DNA of 9,260 bases from an uncultured Clostridia bacterium. GTDB taxonomy: Bacteria; Bacillota; Clostridia; Oscillospirales; Acutalibacteraceae. Positions 1 to 5,010 of this stretch are shown here, piece after piece; positions within the stretch are counted from its first letter, which is position 1, and every line of letters starts with the position of its first letter. The position numbers were made by a program, and so were the translations under genes. The notes beneath the pieces were generated by a model. The model was not told the origin of the DNA. It worked only from the letters and a program-made list of their open reading frames with translations, and did not search any database. The stretch spans positions 1 through 9,260 of the forward strand of contig CALWKP010000046.1 of assembly GCA_944381295.1 (NCBI GenBank), read 5' to 3'.

Positions 1-57
1 CTCTTTTTGATACTTTCGTGCAGTTGGCAGACCGCATCTTTATTGTATCAAAAGGAG
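1..57. repeat. Inverted repeat at left edge, T-rich on its plus-strand 3' side
   Basis: Bases 1-13 (CTCTTTTTGATAC) pair with 45-57 (GTATCAAAAGGAG) over 13 positions, with one G-T pair and a 31-base spacer. The right arm is followed by a T-rich run (58-70). The repeat starts exactly at the window edge and may extend further left. It could be a terminator for a plus-strand gene outside the window, or an operator around the weak minus-strand -10 element inside it. I see no gene in 1-194. Confidence 0.4.
42..49 (-). promoter_or_regulatory. Possible extended -10 element facing left
   Basis: On the minus strand the bases read TGATACAAT, matching the extended -10 pattern TGNTANAAT, inside the right arm of the edge inverted repeat. 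No convincing -35 hexamer is visible 16-18 bases upstream. If real, it would start transcription of a minus-strand gene left of the window. This is weak, sequence-only evidence. Confidence 0.2.
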
Positions 58-95
58 TTTTTCTTTCCTTCGCAACGCTAAAGCTTTTTTCAACT

Positions 96-117
96 CCCCG
101 GCACAGCCGGGGGTTTT
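96..117 (+). terminator. Possible plus-strand terminator hairpin
   Basis: A perfect 7-bp GC-rich stem, CCCCGGC (96-102) and GCCGGGG (106-112), closes a three-base ACA loop and is followed by G then TTTT on the plus strand. The T-tract is short. The minus strand has no U-run after the hairpin, so it would act on transcripts entering from the left. It may also act as a boundary next to the larger terminator at 130-169. Confidence 0.45.
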
Positions 118-129
118 CCAAGGACAAGA

Positions 130-169
130 AAGAGCCGGCTTTTCTGGAGTTCCAGAGAAGCCGGCTCTT
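130..169 (-). terminator. Intrinsic terminator of the regulator-kinase-htrA operon
   Basis: A 12-bp perfect stem (AAGAGCCGGCTT at 130-141 with AAGCCGGCTCTT at 158-169) continues through one T-G pair and five more pairs (143-147 with 152-156) to a four-base loop. It sits about 25 bases after the stop codon of the HtrA-like gene. On the minus strand it runs into a T-rich but interrupted tail (TCTTTCTTGTCC). Its position and stability make it the likely end of the three-gene operon; it may work in both directions. Confidence 0.8.
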
Positions 170-194
170 CGCCTTGCAGAAAGCAGACATTCCC

Positions 195-2333
195 TTAATC
201 TTGTGCTTGCCCGCTTTCCCCGTTTTCAATAATAATGGTCTTTTGTGTCTCGCCGTTATCCGCAAGCAATACAATTTGAACATCAAAATTCGAGCCACGG
301 TTCGTGATTTCATCCGCCCGGTACATTGTCACTGTCACCGTATCTCCCGGTTTGTAGAGCGCTAATATCTGATACAATTCCGATGTCCCGGAAAAGCTCC
401 GCCCGTCGATCTGTGTAATAATATCATTGACTTGCACATCCGTTCCGGAAAATGCACTGTTTTCGTCGATCGAAACGATCCTGACCCCTGCTGGTACCCC
501 GTACATCTGCTCCTGCAGAGTGACCGATGTACAGGTTACTCCCAGACGCGGACGATTTTCCACATATCCATTCACCATCAGCTGGTTCAGAATCGGCTGT
601 GCCTTGGCGCTCGGAATGGCAAAGTTAATGCCTTCATAGGAAACCCCCGAAATCTTCGACGAGGTGATTCCTACCACCTGGCCATACATATTGACCAGCG
701 CACCTCCGGAATTCCCCGGGCTGATCGCGACATCCGTCTGGATATAGGTCATGTTGTTTTCATCGCTATAACTTACGGTACGGTCAAGGCCGGAAATAAT
801 GCCCCGCGTCATCGAACTCTTATACGCGATACTGCTCGGGCTCCCGATCGCCACGACATCCTGCCCTACCACCAACTCGCTGGAATCTCCAAATTCTGCT
901 GGTGTGAGACCTTCCGCATCGATCTTGATGACCGCTAAATCCGTCACCTTGTCAATGCCGACGATGGTTCCCTGGTATTCCTCTCCGCCGTACAGCAGCA
1001 CCTGCACCTTCGTATCTTTACTGTCGTTTACCACATGGGAATTCGTCGCAATATATCCATCAGAGGTCAGGATGATTCCCGACCCGATTCCGCTGCCGGT
1101 ATCCGACGTTGAGATCAGACATACAATGGACGGCGCTACTTTGGAATACACATCTTTTGCGGCCAGTTCTCCGGTTGCCGGGATACTTTGCAGTTCTATC
1201 CCGGAACCATCCGGCGCTGTGACATCCCCCTCGGGAGCAGGCACTACATTTTCATCCTCAGACGGCAGCGAAGAAGAATCCTCCGGCAAGGTAGGGACTC
1301 CCGACTCGCTGGTTCCTGTTGAGTCCTGGGCGTAGCCCAATGCTTCCCAGACAGCATAAGTGCCAAAAGCTACTACAAACACCACGGCAAGGGAAATCAG
1401 CAAGACCCAAAGTACTTTCAGGCCACCTTTCGCCTTGGGCGGCCTCTGATTCTGCTGATAGTAGGGTGGCTGCCCATTATTCCAGCCCGGTGTTCCGTAT
1501 GGCTGATAGTTCTGTGGCTGGCTATTATTCCACCCAGGTGTTCCGTATGGCTGATAGTTCTGCGGCTGGCCATTGTTCCAGTTTGGCGTTCCGTAAGGCT
1601 GGTTACTCTGCGGCTGGCCGTTGTTCCAGCCTGGCGTCCCATAGGGTTGGTTATTTTGTGCTTGGCCATTATTCCAGTTTGGCGCTCCATAAGACTGGTT
1701 GTTCTGCGGTTGGCCGTTGTTCCACCCAGGCGTTCCATAAGGCTGGTTATTTTGCGCTTGGCCCTGATAATTTCCTGGATTTCCATAATAGGGCCGGTTA
1801 TTCCCATAAGGATACTGCTTTTGGGCATTTCCTCCTGCACCGTTGTTTGGCGATGGCGTCCCATACGGCTGCTGATAAGGCGACGAGTATCCCCTCCATG
1901 GCTGTTGATTTCCCGGATACCCGGCTGGACCATATTGTCCATGATAGTACGGCGGCATGGTATTGGGAGTTCCCGTGCTGTTTGTCGGGACATCGCTCGG
2001 CTGTCCCTCTGTTGCGGCAGGCTCCTGTACAGATTCTCCATCTGTCATTTCCGGCGCAGGATTCTCCTCTGGAGTCTCGGGAGCTGCTGATTCTTCTTCT
2101 ATGGGTCCTTCCGCCGGAGTCTCTGTTCCAGTAGATTCCGCAACTGGTTCTTCCGCTGGAGTCTCGGGTGCTTCCGCCTCAGTTACAGGGTCCTCTGTCG
2201 GGGTCTCTGGTGCTGCCGGTTCGGACATGGGTGCTTCCGCCGAAGACTCCGGTTCCTTATCTCCTCCGGTCAACGGGATCGCGGTATGTTCTTCCGCTTT
2301 CCTGTTCTCCCGGTCTTTTTGATCGTCATACAT
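195..2333 (-). CDS. htrA: HtrA/DegP-like membrane-anchored serine protease with PDZ domain and long repetitive cytoplasmic tail
   Basis: A 712-residue surface quality-control protease that should degrade or refold misfolded proteins outside the membrane. Seen in the sequence: an acidic Pro/Glu-rich region (about 27-125), an Asn/Gln/Gly/Tyr/Pro-rich region (about 126-292), basic residues then one membrane segment (about 305-327), a linker, a trypsin-like domain (about 393-587) and a PDZ domain (about 596-690). The triad is visible: His433 in NSHVV, Asp465 in TDLAVIK and Ser542 in GNSGGAL. There is no signal peptide; basic residues before the membrane segment place the N-terminus inside. Firmicute HtrA proteins are usually near 400-450 residues, so the roughly 300-residue tail is the odd part. 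The start is supported by AGAGGTGA just upstream. The gene lies 24 bases after the kinase stop, so it is co-transcribed with the two-component system, which probably regulates it. The family call is firm; the exact orthologue is not. Confidence 0.93.
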   Translation of the reverse strand: MYDDQKDRENRKAEEHTAIPLTGGDKEPESSAEAPMSEPAAPETPTEDPVTEAEAPETPAEEPVAESTGTETPAEGPIEEESAAPETPEENPAPEMTDGESVQEPAATEGQPSDVPTNSTGTPNTMPPYYHGQYGPAGYPGNQQPWRGYSSPYQQPYGTPSPNNGAGGNAQKQYPYGNNRPYYGNPGNYQGQAQNNQPYGTPGWNNGQPQNNQSYGAPNWNNGQAQNNQPYGTPGWNNGQPQSNQPYGTPNWNNGQPQNYQPYGTPGWNNSQPQNYQPYGTPGWNNGQPPYYQQNQRPPKAKGGLKVLWVLLISLAVVFVVAFGTYAVWEALGYAQDSTGTSESGVPTLPEDSSSLPSEDENVVPAPEGDVTAPDGSGIELQSIPATGELAAKDVYSKVAPSIVCLISTSDTGSGIGSGIILTSDGYIATNSHVVNDSKDTKVQVLLYGGEEYQGTIVGIDKVTDLAVIKIDAEGLTPAEFGDSSELVVGQDVVAIGSPSSIAYKSSMTRGIISGLDRTVSYSDENNMTYIQTDVAISPGNSGGALVNMYGQVVGITSSKISGVSYEGINFAIPSAKAQPILNQLMVNGYVENRPRLGVTCTSVTLQEQMYGVPAGVRIVSIDENSAFSGTDVQVNDIITQIDGRSFSGTSELYQILALYKPGDTVTVTMYRADEITNRGSNFDVQIVLLADNGETQKTIIIENGESGQAQD
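1464..1751 (-). repeat. Six 48-bp tandem repeats coding NQPYGTPGWNNGQPQ-type units
   Basis: Residues 195-290 of the HtrA-like protein are six 16-residue units close to NNQPYGTPGWNNGQPQ. They vary at a few places: QSYGAPNW in unit 2, SNQPYGTPNW in unit 4, NSQ in unit 5 and QPP in unit 6. The DNA repeats with a 48-base period and remains in frame. The units are rich in Asn, Gln, Gly, Tyr and Pro and are predicted to be disordered, on the cytoplasmic side. Copy number is likely to vary between strains. Confidence 0.9.
2055..2225 (-). repeat. Four degenerate 14-residue Pro/Glu repeats (APETPAEEPV type)
   Basis: Residues about 37-93 of the HtrA-like protein fall into four units of about 14 residues: SEPAAPETPTEDPV, TEAEAPETPAEEPV, AESTGTETPAEGPI and EEESAAPETPEENPA. 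The DNA shows the same period of about 42 bases in diverged form. This acidic, Pro-rich block is a separate repeat family from the Asn/Gln-rich one after it. Confidence 0.75.
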
Positions 2334-2357
2334 ATTCTGCTCACCTCTTCATCCAAT

Positions 2358-3911
2358 TTATTGAGGGGTTTTCGGTTCTTTGAGCTTAGGTTTCGCTTCC
2401 TTGATTTTGGGGAATTCCCTGGAATTCTCTTTCGATTTCTGGGATTCCACCTTTTTGGGCAGATAAAACTGGAATTGTGTATACTCGTTTTCCACGCTGC
2501 TCACGGTGATATCTCCGCCATGCAGCCGGATGATCGTCCGCACGATATACAGCCCTAATCCCATACCGTTTTTATCCTGGCTGCGCGATTTATCCGTTTT
2601 ATAAAACCGGTCAAAAATCAACGAAATTTCTTCCGCTGCGATTCCTGCTCCGCTGTTGCGAATCAAAACATCTGTCCGGTCTGGCAGGTCTTCAATCCGG
2701 AATTCAATGTATCCGCCTTCGTTCGTGAACTTTACGGCATTTTCAATCAGGTTGTACAGTACCTGATGAATCATGTCCGGGTCGCCGTCCACATAGACGC
2801 TTCCGGAATCTTCCAGCCCGCGGATCTCCAGACGTTTGTCTTCGATACTCTTTTCAAATGAAAGCAGCGCATTAAAAATCGTATTGCTCAAATCAAATCT
2901 TGCAGGCCGGAGCTTCAGCTCACCGTTATCGATTCTCGACAGATCCAGCATGGTACGTACCAGCCGGGATAACCTCTTAACTTCCTGCGAAACGATCCGC
3001 AAATAATACGATTCTTTCTCCGGCGGGATGGTTCCGTCCAGAATCCCGTCGATAAACCCGGCGATCGTGGTCATCGGGGTTTTGAGTTCGTGGGAGACAT
3101 TGGCAATAAAGTTCCGGCGGACATATTCCCCTGAGGACAGCGAACTGGCCATATTATTAAAAGCTAAGGCAAGCTCCCCGATCTCGTCGTTGGAATTTAC
3201 TGGCACGCGCATCGAAAAATCGCCGTCCCCGAACCGTTTGGCCGCGACCGCCATTTCCCGCAATGGACGTACCAAATTATAGGAAAACAGCCACACCACA
3301 CAGAACGCGATCAGGAAGGCTGCCAATGCCGCCAGCAAAAACATCCGGAATACTTCCATCCGGTAGCTGTCGATAAAACTGGCGCTTGCCGCGGCAAACA
3401 CTGCGCCGATCACGATCTCATCGCCGCTGGTATTGCTGATGGTCTTGATCGGGGCGCCTACCACATAATGCGGCGTCTTATACACCCCGCTCAAATTCCC
3501 CTGACCGCTGTATCCATTGGACAGGGCCTTTTCCATGATATCGGAACTGATTTTTACGGTAGCGTCACTCTCGCCCGAACTCCCGTAACACGACAGCAAC
3601 CGTGTCCCGTTGCGGTCCGTTAAAAAGATGTCCGCACCGATATTGTTGGCAAATGCCGTCATAAAAATCTGCATACGCGTCCCGTCAATCGTATAATCTT
3701 CATCGATCTGGAACACGCTGTTCCCGGCGACTTCCGCAACACTGTATGCATTTTTGCTGAGGACTTCCCGCTTTTCATTCTGCCAGTACTGGGAAACAAA
3801 CACGATCATGACAAGTCCCAGAAAACAGAAACTAATCACGATAATCAGCGAAGTAATCCCCAGGTATTTTTTAAACAGGGTCTTTTGCTTCCCTGCAAAT
3901 CGATTCCCCAT
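2358..3911 (-). CDS. HAMP-containing sensor histidine kinase (PhoR/WalK/CssS type)
   Basis: A 517-residue membrane sensor kinase that should autophosphorylate and pass phosphate to the response regulator encoded 38 bases upstream. Visible parts: membrane segment 1 (about 13-39), an outside sensor domain of about 140 residues (42-184), membrane segment 2 (about 188-210), HAMP linker (about 211-263), and a dimerisation/phosphoacceptor region with His274 in SHELKTP. The ATPase domain has an N box (NLIENAVKF, 387-395), a G1 box (NSGAGI, 419-424), an F box (FDRFYKTDKSR) and a G2 box (GLGLYIV). The usual Asp of the G1 box is Asn419, a substitution also found in other working kinases. After the domain ends at YLPKK there is a Lys/Pro/Glu-rich tail of about 30 residues, which is unusual. 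The stop is 24 bases before the HtrA-like start, so the genes form an operon. The signal cannot be read from the sensor domain; envelope or secretion stress is inferred from the neighbour. Confidence 0.95.
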   Translation of the reverse strand: MGNRFAGKQKTLFKKYLGITSLIIVISFCFLGLVMIVFVSQYWQNEKREVLSKNAYSVAEVAGNSVFQIDEDYTIDGTRMQIFMTAFANNIGADIFLTDRNGTRLLSCYGSSGESDATVKISSDIMEKALSNGYSGQGNLSGVYKTPHYVVGAPIKTISNTSGDEIVIGAVFAAASASFIDSYRMEVFRMFLLAALAAFLIAFCVVWLFSYNLVRPLREMAVAAKRFGDGDFSMRVPVNSNDEIGELALAFNNMASSLSSGEYVRRNFIANVSHELKTPMTTIAGFIDGILDGTIPPEKESYYLRIVSQEVKRLSRLVRTMLDLSRIDNGELKLRPARFDLSNTIFNALLSFEKSIEDKRLEIRGLEDSGSVYVDGDPDMIHQVLYNLIENAVKFTNEGGYIEFRIEDLPDRTDVLIRNSGAGIAAEEISLIFDRFYKTDKSRSQDKNGMGLGLYIVRTIIRLHGGDITVSSVENEYTQFQFYLPKKVESQKSKENSREFPKIKEAKPKLKEPKTPQ

Positions 3912-3949
3912 AAGACATCACTTCCCCGCAAACCCGGGAATCCCACGGG

Positions 3950-4639
3950 TCATTCTTTGACTTCAAATTTATAGCCGACGCCCCATACCGTCTTGAGCGC
4001 CCATTTATCCGACACGCCTTCCAGCTTTTCGCGCAGGCGTTTTACGTGGACGTCTACGGTACGGGAATCGCCGTAATAGTCGAATCCCCACACCTCGTCC
4101 AACAACTGGTCGCGCGTGAATACCCGGTTCGGATTGCTCGCAAGATGATAGATCAATTCCATCTCTTTCGGCGGGGTATCGACCTGTACGCCGTTTACTT
4201 TCAGCTCATAATTGGTCAGGTTGATCGACAGTTTATCGTATTTTACTTCTTTGACCGCGCCTTCACCGGTCTTTCCGGACCTGCGCAGTACCGCCTTGAT
4301 CCGGGCGACTACCTCTTTTGCCTCAAACGGCTTGACCACATAATCGTCGGCGCCGAGTTCCAGACCTAAAACTTTGTCGAATACCTCGCCCTTTGCTGTC
4401 AGCATAATGATCGGGCACTGCGATTTCTTCCGGATCTCGCGGCAAACCTGCCATCCATCCAGTTCCGGCAGCATGATATCCAGCATGATAAGATCCGGGT
4501 TTTCTGTTTCAAACAGGTTCAATGCTTTTCTTCCATCATTGGCGATCACAACATCAAAGTTTTCCTTTTCAATATAAAGCCTCAGCAATTCACAGATATT
4601 TTGATCGTCATCGACCACTAAAATTTTTCCTTCTGCCAT
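3950..4639 (-). CDS. OmpR/PhoB-family response regulator
   Basis: A 229-residue DNA-binding response regulator, first gene of the operon with the histidine kinase and HtrA-like protease. The receiver domain (about 5-118) shows the acidic pair Asp10/Asp11 in VVDDD, the phosphoacceptor Asp54 in IMLDIMLPELDG, Thr81 in LTAKG and Lys103 in VVKPF. The C-terminal winged helix (about 130-227) ends with the typical RTVDVHVKRLREKLE and TVWGVGYKF motifs. The start chosen is MAEGKILVVDD, because an ideal AAAGGAGG lies eight bases before it. An in-frame ATG at 4693 would add 18 residues, but it has a poor ribosome site and overlaps a hairpin. By analogy with CssR and WalR systems it probably activates the downstream protease gene and its own operon. 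Domain calls are certain; the subfamily is not. Confidence 0.95.
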   Translation of the reverse strand: MAEGKILVVDDDQNICELLRLYIEKENFDVVIANDGRKALNLFETENPDLIMLDIMLPELDGWQVCREIRKKSQCPIIMLTAKGEVFDKVLGLELGADDYVVKPFEAKEVVARIKAVLRRSGKTGEGAVKEVKYDKLSINLTNYELKVNGVQVDTPPKEMELIYHLASNPNRVFTRDQLLDEVWGFDYYGDSRTVDVHVKRLREKLEGVSDKWALKTVWGVGYKFEVKE

Positions 4640-4647
4640 AACTCCTG

Positions 4648-4655
4648 CCTCCTTT
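4648..4655 (-). promoter_or_regulatory. Ribosome binding site that fixes the regulator start
   Basis: AAAGGAGG on the minus strand lies eight bases upstream of the ATG at 4639. It is a near-ideal Shine-Dalgarno sequence and decides between this start and the upstream in-frame ATG at 4693, which lacks one. Confidence 0.85.
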
Positions 4656-4674
4656 ACCGGTCCCCTCTGATGGC

Positions 4675-4692
4675 TGTCCCTAAACAGGGACA
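4675..4692 (-). promoter_or_regulatory. Perfect hairpin or operator in the 5' leader of the response regulator
   Basis: TGTCCCT (4675-4681) and AGGGACA (4686-4692) form a perfect 7-bp inverted repeat around four bases. It lies between the promoter candidates and the ribosome site, about 20 bases before the Shine-Dalgarno. It could be an RNA hairpin affecting transcript stability or translation, or a DNA operator. It has no T-tract, so it is not a terminator. Confidence 0.5.
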
Positions 4693-4723
4693 TGCCCTAT
4701 CATTTTATCGTTAGGATAGTATC

Positions 4724-4729
4724 ATTATA
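4724..4729 (-). promoter_or_regulatory. Candidate -10 box nearer to the response regulator
   Basis: A perfect TATAAT on the minus strand, 85 bases before the regulator ATG. No good -35 hexamer is found 16-18 bases upstream (the bases there read ATCCTT), so this site may need an activator such as the phosphorylated regulator. It would give a leader of roughly 80 bases that includes the 4675-4692 hairpin. Confidence 0.45.
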
Positions 4730-4758
4730 CCCGACGCTCTCTGAAAAAGGATGAATTT

Positions 4759-4788
4759 TTTATAAAACTTTGCCGTGTAAGCTGTGAA
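4759..4788 (-). promoter_or_regulatory. Candidate sigma-A promoter of the regulator-kinase-htrA operon
   Basis: On the minus strand TTCACA (4783-4788) and TATAAA (4759-4764) are separated by 18 bases, each matching five of six consensus positions. The site lies between the terminator of the sigma/anti-sigma operon and the response regulator, as expected for a separate promoter. It would give a leader of about 110 bases. The -35 lies within a 12-bp palindrome. Confidence 0.5.
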
Positions 4789-4792
4789 CAGC
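4781..4792. promoter_or_regulatory. 12-bp palindrome over the -35 box
   Basis: GCTGTGAACAGC has perfect 5-bp arms with a two-base centre and covers the -35 hexamer of the candidate promoter at 4759-4788. This is a plausible operator position, but short palindromes also arise by chance. Confidence 0.3.
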
Positions 4793-4797
4793 GTACG

Positions 4798-4825
4798 AAA
4801 AAACGCCCGGTGATACCGGGCGTTT
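4798..4825 (-). terminator. Strong intrinsic terminator of the sigma/anti-sigma operon
   Basis: A perfect 11-bp stem (AAACGCCCGGT at 4801-4811 with ACCGGGCGTTT at 4815-4825) has a three-base loop and is followed on the minus strand by a run of six T. It lies 185 bases after the anti-sigma stop and just before the next minus-strand operon, separating the two transcription units. Confidence 0.9.
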
Positions 4826-5010
4826 GGCTGCGGACCGGAACTCCGTTGTTTCCGGCCCTATGTTTGGGATCATCCGCTGGCGTGCCTCCTGTATTCGCAT
4901 CATCAATACATTCGGCTGCCTCTCCTTTGCCGGACGGCCCATTTCCTGTCCCCCTGCGGGGAATACTTTTCGGACCCTGTCAACCTTTCCGCTTCCTCCG
5001 GAACATTTCC
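4826..5010 (-). other. Structured 3' untranslated region of the anti-sigma gene
   Basis: This 185-base stretch holds no supported gene. It contains a 9-bp stem with one G-T pair (4832-4840 with 4850-4858) next to the terminator, and a small hairpin (4949-4953 with 4958-4962). The sequence TTGATGATGCGAA occurs here and again in the last codons of the anti-sigma gene (about 5018-5030, minus strand). The only long minus-strand frame starts at a TTG overlapping the anti-sigma stop and runs through the terminator, so it is not supported. Confidence 0.4.

Noticed and set aside
1464..1751. Regular repeats that might suggest a CRISPR array
   Set aside because: The units are 48 bases with no unique spacers, stay in frame within a protease gene and code near-identical peptides.
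1319..2134. Plus-strand open frame made of repeated residues opposite the protease repeats
   Set aside because: The repetition reflects the complement of the coding repeats; the minus-strand frame has the catalytic domain and context.
4640..4693. Upstream in-frame ATG adding 18 residues to the response regulator
   Set aside because: The extension overlaps the leader hairpin, has no good ribosome site and is not part of the receiver fold, while AAAGGAGG precedes the later ATG.
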